From Heterocephalus glaber (Eukaryota; Chordata; Mammalia; Rodentia; Bathyergidae): a stretch of DNA of 64,000 nucleotides. Shown here piece by piece: positions 35,901 to 47,900 of the stretch. Each line of letters starts with the position of its first letter. Position 1 is the first letter of the stretch. The stretch spans positions 10,587,056 through 10,651,055 of the forward strand of contig NW_004624747.1 in the NCBI RefSeq assembly GCF_000247695.1, written 5' to 3'. The notes under the pieces were generated by a model. The model was not told where the DNA came from, ran no database searches, and saw nothing but the letters and a program-made list of their open reading frames with translations. The translations under genes were made by a program, and so were the position numbers.

Positions 35901-38900
35901 AGTTCAAGGCTTTTTTTGTCAGGGAAATTATGGACAAAGGGTTGGTATATTATGGGTGACTTATTTTTTTAGGTTGGTATTATAACATTTATTAAAATAA
36001 TGCTGTGGTTTAATAGAAACAGCAAAGAACCAAAGAATTAAAATGCAAGCTATTGTGCTCGCTTCGGCAGCACATACACTAAAATGCAAGCTATGTAAAA
36101 TCCCAACTAAAACCCAAAAGTGTCTAATGTATTCATTCATTAGCTAACCAAAAGCCCCAAAAAGGCAAGACACCCAATATAATAAAGTACTGCAAAAACG
36201 ATTGGCAATTTTCACTTATCAAAATTGTGAATTTTGCATATTGTATCCTTTTCTCAATCACAAAAAAATTCTTTTTGAATGTTATATAACATACATATAA
36301 AACAAGATAGAAAAATACATTATAAACTTGTAACAGGGGCTGTAAATACATTATCTTACATGTTTCTCATAGGCAATAGGTTGGTTATGGTACATACATA
36401 GCATGAAACTACTGTGGTAATAAAGAATAGACAAAAATACATGTCAGCGGTACAATAACATACAAGTGACATTCCCATCTACCTACACTAAAAAATTACA
36501 TAATACTGGGCTGGGGATTTAGCTCAGTGGTTTCCCTGCCTGCTGCGCAAGCACAAGGACCCGAGTTCGATCCCTGGTACCAAAAAAAAAAAAAAAGAAA
36601 TTTTTAAAAGAATGCTAATACTGAGAACCAAGGCATTCAGAAATTTCAAAAGTCATGCTTTTTTTTCCAGTTGATCCAATAATTTGTCAACTAAGTTTTC
36701 AAAAGTTTGTTCTGAGCCAACATTACTTATATACTTTTTTTTTTTTGGTACCGGGGATCGAACTTGAGTCCTTACACTTGCGAGGCATGTGGCGGAACCA
36801 CTGAGCTAAATCCCCAGCCCTCAGCATTACTTATAAATGTCACATATTTATTATTTCATACATTTACTTTCTTCCCCATAGAAGACCTTTGATAAACATC
36901 TAAAATGTCCAGGTATAACACAGTTGAGAAGAAAATTGATCAAATATTGGTATCGTGGTTTTTTTGGGTTTCTTTGGTACCAGGTATGGAACTCGGGTCC
37001 TTGAGCTTGGGAGCCAGGCGGCGGAACCACTGAGCTAAATCCCCGTCTCCATGGTATTGTTTTAACTATCACCTTGTCGTAAATCTATTCAACCAACCAA
37101 ACACAATAAAAATCAAAAGGGCACAGCATATATTGTAAATAAGTCAAAACAACTGTATGTGTAACAGAAAGACAAAGCAATAGCACATTAAACCAAAGCT
37201 AGCTGAGTACAAAAGCTTGACTGTCTATTGCATAGTAAATAAACTGAAAACAGTTCCAAGTGAGACAGGATAAAGGAGAGGTCACTGGTGAAGGTGGGGA
37301 CTGAGCTTTCTGTTGACCTTGACTGTGAAGCTGTGAATGGGTGACTTTTTAAAGCAATGTAGCAAAATGTGGAGCAGGAGCCAGTTTTAGGAATGGGGGC
37401 ATCCTCTGGTTCCTGACCTTCAAAATAGACCTTACTGTGACCCGAGCAGTAACCACCCCCATGGATAAATGACTCATCTCCATCAGTGTAATCTGAGAGC
37501 CTCCCATTATGATCCTTGTAACCCAGGACTTGAAAAGTTAATCTGCCCTGTTTGTTTAACAACTGAACTTTATTATCCAGCTATGAAAAAGAGTTGAATG
37601 TGAAATAGAACTTCCCACTTGAGGCTGCTAGCATTGCAACACAGCATCTTGCTCCTCCTTTACGGAAAGAAATACTTCTGGATTGGGTTGGGTATGTTCC
37701 CTTCCTGAATCATTCTCATTGAAAGTGAACTGCACATCTAAGGGGCCCAGGATTTAGCTCAGTGGTTCTGGCACCTGCCTTGCAAGCGCAAGGTCCCGAG
37801 TTCAATCCCTGATACCAAAAACAAACAAACAAACAAAAAAGAACTGCACATCTCAAAAACAGCACACATGTTGTACTTGAATGAAAATGTGCCTGAGATG
37901 AAATGAGAGGGTGGCCTAGCCAGGGTAATTCAGCCACCTCATTGCTGAAAGGGGAGCGTCATCTGTTATGAGGGATGAAAGCACTGTGGGGCAGCTTGGA
38001 AATTTCCAGATGTGTGCTTCGGTCTTCCTTTGTGGTGCTAGGGGTTGAATCCATGGGCTGCATGTGCTGGGCAGTTGCTGCACCTCTGAGCTACATCCCA
38101 GCTGTGCCGTGGTCTTGCTCAGAGTGGCGGGCCAATGAATGCTGTCCAGCTGTGTTGGAGGCCTGAAAAAGACGTTATGAATCTGATCCTGGGTAGCTGA
38201 TGGGGACTGCTGCTATGGCTTAGGGACTCCTGGGCAAGGTCACCCATGCGAACTGAAGCATGAGACCCAATCAGGAGCCTGATATGGCCCCGTCCATCCA
38301 GAGTTGTCACAGAAGTCATGCAGGAATCCCTGGCTTGGTACTTGTCTCTTTTTATTTTGTAGGTGGCTCTGGGATGGTTGGCTATTTGCTTTTGATGTAT
38401 CTAGCAAAGCACTGTAGACAGTAGGAAGGAGTAGCTGTAACAAACGGTGTGGAGGAATGAGACTGCTCGAGCAGGCTAGTGAAAGCAAAGAGGGGCGGAT
38501 TCACCTGGGTAGAGGTGGACTGACAGCAAGCAGGAGGCCGCCAGCCCCGAACAAAGAAAAGGCAGTAAACTTTTGGAAGAGATGTCTGGCATGTCTATCA
38601 CGTATAGGGGTCAGAGCAGATATTTGTGGTCTGGATCTATGCAGCAATCAAGGCAGATGTATGGATATTTTCAGGTGACATGGCATTGAGAAGATGCTGT
38701 ACTTTGTAGTTGTTATTTCTCTGTTAGGGACATCCCATCCTGTGTTCTTTGTCCGATAGCATGGCTTTTGTGGAGCGGAGACAACACCTGCATCGGCTGC
38801 CTGTTTTGTTGTGGGGTTTTTTTTGGTACCGGGGATCGAACTCAGGTCCTTGCGCTTGGGCAACAGGCAGCGAAACCACTGAGCTAAATCCCTGGCCCTG

Positions 38901-41900
38901 CTGTGGGTTTTTTGTATCTTGTCAAACTATAGCTTGGAATTAAAGAGCATATTCATTAACCATTTCACGACAAGGTCAAGCCTGACAGTAGCCACCAACC
39001 AGCAGGATGAACATTCTTTTTCTTTTTCCTTTTTTGACATGGGAATTCACTAAGTTGCCCAAGGCGGCCTTGAACTTTTGATCCTCCTGCCTCAGCCTCC
39101 CAAGTAACTAAAACTACAGGTGCACGCCACTACACATGGCACCATAATTCATATTTGCTTTTTCTTTTTTTTGGTACCGGAGATTGAACTCGGGTTCTTG
39201 CGCTTGCACAGCAGGCAGCGAAACCACTGAGCTAAATCCCTGGCCCCCATAATGCATATTTTCGATAATGGCCCTATTTAGAAAGTTAAAAATGGCTTAG
39301 CTCGATGATTCCAACACCTCCCTCACAAGCACAAGGTCCCGAGTTCAAAAAAAAAAAAAAAGAAAAATAGGCTTGTTGTATGAAAGCAGGGACATTTGTG
39401 TCACATTTTGGTGAACTCCATCCAAAATGTTTGAACTAAAGAAAGTTGGTACATTCATAAAATTATTTAGTAGATAGATGGATAACATTTTTCTGTTATT
39501 TTCTTTCTATTATTGCAATTAAGCATCTTTTCATTTCTTCTGTGAATGTTCCATTGTCTTATAGGGCTGTTTTATTTTTTCTTATTGATTTTGTAAGAAA
39601 TCTTTACATATTAGAGATAATACCATTTTATCATATTTTTTACACCAATAACACTCCCTTACCCCAATTTGTTGTTTGGCTTTGATGGTAGGATTTTCCG
39701 CCTCTCACATGTAGGAAGTTTCTGATTTTTCTTGTTTTTTTGGTACCGGGGATCAAACTCGGAACCTTGCATTTGTGAGGCAGGCGGTGGAACCACTGAG
39801 CTAAATCCCTGGTCCAGTGTGATTTTTTATAACCAAGATTTGTTCTTTTCCTTATGTCTTCTCTGTTGAATAGTATGCTTAAAAACAAATTTTCTCCACA
39901 AGCAAAGGGGGCATTTGTCAGGTATTTTAAATAACCAAGACTTTCCTATATTTAGAATCTGGGCAAGGTTTTGTGAAGATGGTGGGATTGTATCTGATTT
40001 TTTTCTTTTTCTAAAAGCAGCTTCCTTTCTCCCTGGAGGTAAATGATGAACTAGAAAGCCACCCAAGCCCACTCCCTCCCTCTAGGCAGACAGGTTCTGG
40101 TTGGCATATTGAGTAGCCTGTTTGCTGGTAGCAGTTAAGACAAAACAAGTTTAGGGTAACTGCAAAACTGGTAAAACAAGAAAGGCAATTTTGGGAGCAG
40201 GCTGTGAACTGAAGGAAAGGTAGGGCTGGATAACCTGCTAGAAACTTGTCACGCTCTGGGAATGGGGCGAGTTTAAGTTAAACTTGAACTGGGGAATTAA
40301 AATCATCCTCTGGTTTTCCTGTCAGAGTTCTCTCATTTTTCTTGAATTCACAGGAACATATGGGAACGTTCTAGAAAGAAAGGCCAGGATGTAGTAGAAC
40401 CAGCCTTAGCTCTGTGATTGGTTCTGCGTTCCTGGCTCTCATTCTGTGGCCTTGGGCAAGGCAGTTGGCTTCTCTGGACTTGGTGTCCTCCGACTGCTCT
40501 AAGAACAAACAGGCCCAGACCTCTCAGTGGGTGATACTGAAGCAGGCCTTGGCTGCCTGAGCCTGGAGCACTTCCATTTGCACAACATCTCTGGGCTGTA
40601 GGAAGTGAGAACCTGACCCTAAGTCATTAAGTCACTTGCCAAAGTCATGCCAAAGTCACACCAAAGCCAAGATTTGAACCCAGGGCCATCTGGCTCTAGA
40701 GCTCTAGGGCACCTCTCCACCAATTATGAACAGCCCCCTTCCAGGAGCTCCAGGCCACCACCCTTGTCGGGTACACACCCTCTGGGTGTGACGGGAAAGT
40801 GATTCTAGGGTCTGGGTCCTCATTCTGTGCTTTTGCAGGGCCCCAGCCTCAGCGGTGTCCTCCACCAGCACATTCTTCCCCCGAAGTTGAGCAAAAGCCG
40901 TCACCCTGCACATTGGCCACAGCACACAATAAGGTGGCTGTTGGGGCCTGATGACTGCTGCCCGAGGCAGCCTGGTGACCCTCGGAGCACACCAGTCAGG
41001 AGAAACAGAAACAGAAAGTCTTTCTCCCTGCCACCAGGACCGAGTTGAGTAGCAAGGAAACCCAGGAGCATTTCTGTCTGCATCTCTCAAATACACATCA
41101 AAGCCAGGCTTGGTGGCACAGGCCCGTATCCCGGCTCCTCGGGAAGCTGAGACAGGAGGAGTGCAAGCTCAAGGCCAACCTGGGCAACTTAGCCAGATCC
41201 TGCCTCAAAAATTAAAAAGGGCTGGGGGTTAGCTCAGTGCTAGAGCACCTCTGGGCTAAATCCATAATACTGGGAGGAAAAAAGAAAGTATATTGAACGA
41301 CCCGAGTTTTGCAGAATAGCTGATAGTACTCCCATGGCTGTCGAGGGTCTGTCAGCAACCCCTGGTCCCCTGCCTTCCTTATCTGAAGATCAGCCTGCAG
41401 CACTAACAGCAATCATGCGGGCTCACAGATGACAGGGCTGCCCGCCCAGGAGGTTAAACACGCATCAGGCAAGGCTAAGGTTGGCTCGGGCAGTAACTCC
41501 CCTGATCTCTGCAGGTCTGCTGGGAGGCAGAACACCCAGGGTTAGGTAGGGCAGGTGGCCTGCACCCCCCCACCCCCAGTACCTCGGAGCCACTTCCAAA
41601 GTGGTCACGGGAAAGAAGGTTCAGGCACGGCCCTTGGGGACTTGCCCCACCGGCTGTTAGCTGAGAGGAGCTGGCCTGGAGCTCAGCCAGAGGACTATGC
41701 CAGAAGCCCACCTCCGGGGAGGAGGGACATGGGAGTGGGGTGGCAGGGGCCACAGGTTGAGGATGATTCCCAGGCAGCAGAGGCCCATGGGGCATTTGCT
41801 GGACCATGGAACCTGACCCTGGAAATGATATGAAGTCAAACAAATGATTGAAGTCCATTTATTGAGCATTCAGCACACACGGGGCGTTCTGCTAAGTGTG

Positions 41901-44900
41901 TCTGATGCATTGTTTTTCTTTCTTTTTGGTTTCTGATGTTGAAAATCAAACCTAGGGCCTGGTACATACTGAGCATATGTTCTTTTTTTGGGGGGGTACC
42001 GGGGATCGAACTCAGGTCCTTGCACTTGCAAGGCAGGCGTCAGAACCACTGAGCTAAATCCCCGGCCCCTCCCTTACTATTTTAAAGAAATTTTTCTTTT
42101 CCTGGTCACTAATGGCAGTTTTATCTTCTATATCTGAAATTCTGTCCTCACATTGGTTCATTCTGCTGCATAAACTTTCAGTGGAGTTTTTAATCTCCTG
42201 GAAATTTGTTTGCATCTGTTTTATGGATTCCATTTGTTTCCTATGTTAGGATTCCATAATGTTCCTCAGCTCCTCTATTTTTTTAAATCTGTGTCTGCTC
42301 TAGATTTATTAATCATGTCTTGTACTATGGGCACAATCTCTGCTGTTATCTGAGAAATTATTTCTGATTTCATTTTTTCCAGATCCACTTTTGTTGCCAG
42401 TTCAGGGAGTCCAGGTGGTTGAGTATCAGATTGTTCCATCTCGTCTCCCTTTGGGGATGGTTTAGGTGATCTGGAAGTCTGGTTTTGAGATTTGTTTACA
42501 TGTCTTCTCATGAGGCGGGGGTTGTGCTGCTGGTGCCCATGTTACTCACCTACTCGGCGTTAGGGGCGGCTCTGCTTCTCAGTGCTGGGGGCACTGAGCA
42601 TATGTTGTACCACTGATTTATGCCCCCAATCTGGTGCACTATTTTTAATTCTTATGACATCCTTATGAAATAATTCCTACTGCTGCTCCATGGAATACAT
42701 GAGGAAACTGAGGCACGCAGAGGTGAGGCAACCCACCCAGCTGAACAGTGGCCAGGCCATGGTTCAGACTCCATCTGTCTGCATGCCTAGCGAGCCTTCT
42801 TTCCACCATGCACTGGGTGTTTGATTTAAGCATATAATGCTGACTTCGTGCACCTTTTTTCACAGCTGTAGTTAACATGTTCTAGATGGTTGGCCAGCTG
42901 TGGCTACTCACTCTGGCTGGAATCCGGCCTACAGAACTCCTCACATGCCCGAGACCCTCCCTGGCCTCCAAGGTAGCAGCATTTCCCTCATTTCCCTCCT
43001 TCGGGTTGGCTTCTGGCTCCACCCACCTTGGGGTCCTTGTCCCCCTGGGCTCTGTGTCCACCTGAGCAAACCCACTTCTCTGGACCCAGCAAGGATGCTG
43101 AGGAGGGGAGGGGAGTGCAGCTGTCCCCTGCAGGCCCCAGGGTGAGGGCCACCCAAGTACTATGCAAGTGTGCCCTCCACTGTCCCCAGCCCTCTGCAGG
43201 GCACTTCATCTGGTGCCATGTCCTTGGTCCTCATGACGACCTGCCAAGGGGAAAGGAAGGAGGGGACAGGGAGAGGTTTCACATGGAGCCCAGAGTTCCA
43301 AGCATGGCCAGGCCATGTCTGGGTCCACGTTTCACCTACCAGAAGGTATTACCTCGTGTCCCATGTTCCATTCTGCCAGAAAGCACAGTGCTCCGGGTGA
43401 AGGACATTGAGATTCTAGAGATGAACAGATGGCATCTGGGAACTGGACTATTTCAAGTAGTCCTCGTCACACTTCCAAGATGGGTTCTGTTGTCACATTT
43501 GCTAGGTGGGAATGTGAGGCTCAGGAAGCTGAAGGCAGTCATCTACCCTGCAAAGCTGGGGTCGTGTGGGTGCCATAGTGGACAGCCAAAGATAGAACAT
43601 TTCTGTCCTTGTTGAAAGTTCTGTTAGACAGTGCTGTTCCAGGGAAAGTGAGGTGTGGACAAAGGGTTTGTCTCCTACATATTCCACTTGCATTTAAGGG
43701 CTCTGACAAGTCCTGCAATACAACTCAGTTTCACCTGGAGCCCACCACTCCCCAAATTTGCTTGCCCACAGAGCCTTCCTAATACCTGTAACATTCTCCT
43801 TGCCCCTAAACACACCAGTTTTCCTCCCCTGAAGTCCCCAGTCCTCAGTGGCCCATGGTTGTTCTATTACCCTTGTGAGGAATCCAACTCTGTCTTCTCA
43901 TTCTGTTCCCAGATTGCTTTGGGTCCCCAGTGTTCATGCCCATCAAGGCAGACATAAGTGGCAACATCACGGTAAGTACTTGGCCTGGCAGCCATAAACT
44001 CTCAGCTGAGGAAGAGGAGGGAGATGCACTAAACAGGCTGGGCCCCGGGCTCAGGCAACTAGGGCTCAAGGTTCTGCTACTCCTCCTAGATAGTCAAGCC
44101 ATCTAGATGCAGCCTGGGTGGGACCAGAGTCTCAAGGGTTGACCCTGAGAAGGGCCTGCTGCTGTCTTTTGTTCACTTCTGCCCCAAAACTCCAGCAGGC
44201 CATGGTGGTGCACACCTGTACTCTCAGCACTCAGGGAGGCTGAGGCAGGAAGACAGCAAGTTTGAGCTGAGCTCAAATGCAGTGAGACCCTGTTTCAAAA
44301 GAAAAATAGAAAGGGCTGGGGATGTAGCTGAGTGCAAAGTTCTTGGTTTAATCACCAGTACGTACTGCAGAACAAAATAACCCTCCAAAGTCCATGGATG
44401 TCGTGGACCTGACTCTCATTCCTGAGTTCTGGGGATTCCCTGTGCCATCTGCTCTCCTGTGAGGATCTGCTCCCGGCCTACTCTGAGGGTCTCAGTTCTA
44501 CCTGCCAGCAGCCCCGGGAGGCTGGTCCTGTTATTATCCCCATGGCTTCATTTCAGAAAATCCCCCTACCTCAGAGGAGTTGAGGGACTCACTTAAGGTC
44601 ACACAGCAAGAAAGTGGCAGAGCTGAGATTCATACCCAGGACCACCTGGGTCCTTCAGAGGCCTTTGAACCTGGACATCCTAGAATCCTAAGAGGATCCC
44701 GAAGTCTTTGAATCCAAGATTTCACTCATCCCTAAAAGCAAAATCTGAGGTGCCTGCTGCCCATGGCAGTGTTGCCAGTGGTTGGAGGACATGGACTCTT
44801 AAGTCAGCTGAGCTGGGACCCACACTCACCTGCACAGCTGTGTGGCCTGGGCCACATCACTGCCCCTCTCTGAGCCTCAGTGTCCTTATCTGTAGATTGA

Positions 44901-47900
44901 GTACCGACAGAGCAACATGTGGGTACCCATGGGCATCCTGTAATAACGCAGTGCCCACAAAGCACTTTGTCTGCTCTGGCTCATGGACGCACTCGACACA
45001 TGTGAACAGGGGCCATTCCTGTTAGGATGAGTCGAGTCCCTGCTGCTCCCGGCAGGCGGCAGGCGAGAAGGAGGAGGAGGTGCCTGTGGTTGCTCCTCCC
45101 CCGGTACTCGGGGTGCTGTCTATGGGGCAGCCTTTCCTAAGGGACAACCCCATGTGCTACATTTCAGAAAATTAAAGCCGTGTACGACACCAACCCAACC
45201 AAGTTCCGGACCCTGCAGAACATCCTGGAGGTGGAGAAGGAAATGTATGGGACAGAGTGGCCCAAAGTGGGGGCCACGCTGGCGCTAATGTGGCTGAAAA
45301 GGTGATGGGCTTGGGGGTAGGGCCTGGAGGTTCCCCTGTGCTGTAGCGGAGGGAAGCAGTCCCTGCCACTGCCAGCATGGGGTTCAGATGCCCTTCTGGT
45401 ACAGTGCTAATCGATGGCTGGGAAAAGTCTCCTGAGGGCCAGTTCACATAAGCACAGTTGTACAGATTGTGAACTGCATTAGGGGTATCCTGTTTGGGGC
45501 TGCTCATATATGTAAATTGTATATTTGTATATTATACAAATATTTGTAGATTTGTATGTTATGGCAGTTTATGGACAGAAATACAGCATTTTGTTTGCTT
45601 GTTTGTTTTTTGGTACCAGGAACGGAACTCAGGACCTTGCACTTGGCAGGCAGGCGAGGTGCCACTGAGCTACATCCCCAGTCCTATGTTTGTTTGTTTT
45701 TTGAGACAGGGTCTCACTATGTAGTTCAGAATGGTCTTGAACTTAACACGTATCCCAGGCTGGCCTCAAATTTGTAGTGATCCTCCTCCCTCAGCCTCCT
45801 TAGTGCTGGGATTACAGGCGTGCGCCACCATGCCTGGCTAGAGATACAGCATCTTGAGGAGTTTTGTCTAATTGGCACAAGTATGTCCTATGGGCCAGGG
45901 ACACTGCCCTGAGCCCACTCAGATAATCCCAGGGCTGGCACCCATTGGATTTTTTATTTGGGCTCCCTGCTGTCTCCACACCCTTCTCCTTGCTCTTGGA
46001 GTGGCCCCTGGAATCGCAGACATGACTTGGGGCAGGCAGAGGGGCAATGTAGCAGATTTAGAAAGACCTGGGGACAGCAGGGTGGGAGTGAGGAGCCTGC
46101 GCCAGGCTGCCCATGTGCCAATGTGTCCCTGGTCTGTGAGCCCTCTGTGGGCCAGCGCTGTGGCTTCACCCTTCCAGCCACCTGCCATGTGCCAGCCCGT
46201 GAGAGGCTACATGGCCACAGAAAAAGCAAGGCAGGCCAGTCCCTGCCCTCGAGGATCTTAAAGCCTAGCAGAGACTATTGTTAGGGGTCCAGCACCGGCT
46301 CTGGTGGAAAGAAGGGACTTGAGCCAAGTGGTCATATTCCTTATAAGCAGGAGTCCAAGATATCAGTTGAGGGAGAGCCGCTTCCTTTTGTGGGGTTGTA
46401 CTTCCGAGTCACAGTAGGTACTTCACTCACAGCCGGCAGGGCCGCCATAACAGGGGGGTGCCAGCTGTGGACCAGGGTCCAAATGTACCATCTCCTCTCT
46501 GTCCTCAGAGGCCTCCGCTTCATCCAGATCTTCCTCCAGAGCATCTGTGATGGGGAGCGGGATGAGAACCACCCCAACCTCATCCGCGTCAATGCCACCA
46601 AGGCCTATGAGATGGCCCTCAAGAAGTACCATGGCTGGCTTGTGCAGAAGATCTTCCATGTGAGCCACCCCCAGGGGACCAGGGAACCCCATTCTGTCCC
46701 CAGGCCAGGACTACAAGCTTGCAGATTCCATTCTCTGCTCTGGCAGTTTTTTCTTTTTTTGTTTTTCTGTTTTTGGTTTTCTGAGACAGGGTCTCACTGT
46801 GTAGCTTGCACCAGCTGTGTGATACACCAAGATGAACTCGGAGGTCACCTACAACATGTAGGCCTCAAACTTGCGGTGATCTTCCTGTCTCAGCTTCCCA
46901 AGTGCTGGGATTACAGCCATGAACCTCCACACCTGGCTCTCCTACTTCTTAGCTGTGTCTTTGGTGCCTGTATTTGCCCCTGGGTCTGGGAATGGCCCAC
47001 TGTCCCTTGGGGGCAAGGCTGATACTGGTATACTGAGGGCCCTGTGTGCATGTGGCCAGCCCTGGGGCATGGCGTGCTAGCCATTACTGCAGATGCTCCC
47101 TGGGCCCTCTGAGTGCCCCACCCTGGAAGGCCTGGCCAGAGGCTGAAGGCCGAGGCAGGAGGATCACAAGTTCAAGCCCAGTCTGGGCAACTTAGTGAGA
47201 CCTTCTCTCAAAAAGAAAGAAAAAAAAAAAGAAGAGCCAAGGATGTAACTCAATGCAAAGGCCCTGAGTTCAACCTCTAGTTCTAATCTTCAAAGGAGAG
47301 AGAGAGGGAGAGAGAATATCTGGGGCAAAGCCTGTGGGCTCACAGGTGGGTGGTGGGTCGTCCTCCTTGGCCCCTTGGATTCTGCCCACATTCTCACCTC
47401 AGGCAAGGAGGAGAGGAAAGGCTTTGTCTCCATGGAGGCACATGCTGAAAGGACCGTGGCCTGCAGGGCTCTTGTGGCCTGAGTTAGGATGACATTGGCC
47501 AGAGTTCCTGGACATGGGGCTTCAGCCTAGTTAGCTGAATGTCTCTAGGTCACCAGGCTGAGAAGCCCACTGAGGAGATGTGCAAGGGCCTTCAAGATGC
47601 CCAGCATGCTCCTGGCACCTGTCTCTCGCTGCCCCACCTCACTCTGTGTGGGCTCACCTGGTCTGCTATGCCAGCCCTTCCACTGCAGCCCACTGTGCCT
47701 GCGCATTCTCACTGCCATGAGAACCAGGAGGCCTGGTTGGGAGCTGGGCTGGGTCCAGGCAGGAAGAGCTGGACACAGGGCAGAAACACAGGCAGAAACA
47801 CCTCTGGGCCATCTGCCCTGGCATGGCCCATCTGGGCAGCACCTTGAGACCCCGCTCTTCCTGCAGCACATTCCCCGTGAAGGCCTGGCAATCGCCTCTT

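Larger units (their letters stand above)
35961..37645 (-). pseudogene. candidate processed pseudogene, parent not identified
   Basis: On the minus strand a protein-like segment (about 37,640-37,240) reads FYFTFNSFS, an in-frame TAG, LDNKVQLLNKQ, and later LGYKDHNGRLSDY and YFEGQEPEDAPIPKTG. It is followed by about 1.2 kb of A/T-rich, 3'-UTR-like sequence. That ends in AATAAA (plus TTTATT near 35,990) about 20 bases before an A-run (plus TTTTTTT near 35,965). Plus and minus IDs interrupt it at 36,509-36,598, 36,738-36,822 and 36,969-37,050, and a U6 fragment at 36,054-36,080. No introns are apparent. I do not recognise the parent, and the protein-like segment could be UTR. Confidence 0.3.

Noticed and set aside
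36055..36085. functional U6 snRNA gene
   Set aside because: Only the first 31 nucleotides are present, with no 3' stem, terminator or upstream proximal sequence element.
42275..42511. host protein-coding gene starting MRRHVNKSQ
   Set aside because: It is the N-terminal part of an L1 ORF1 with a frameshift, inside a target-duplicated insertion.
43028..43615. 195-codon plus-strand open frame in GLTP intron 1
   Set aside because: No recognisable domain, not bounded by matching splice phases, and overlapped by other frames; probably chance.
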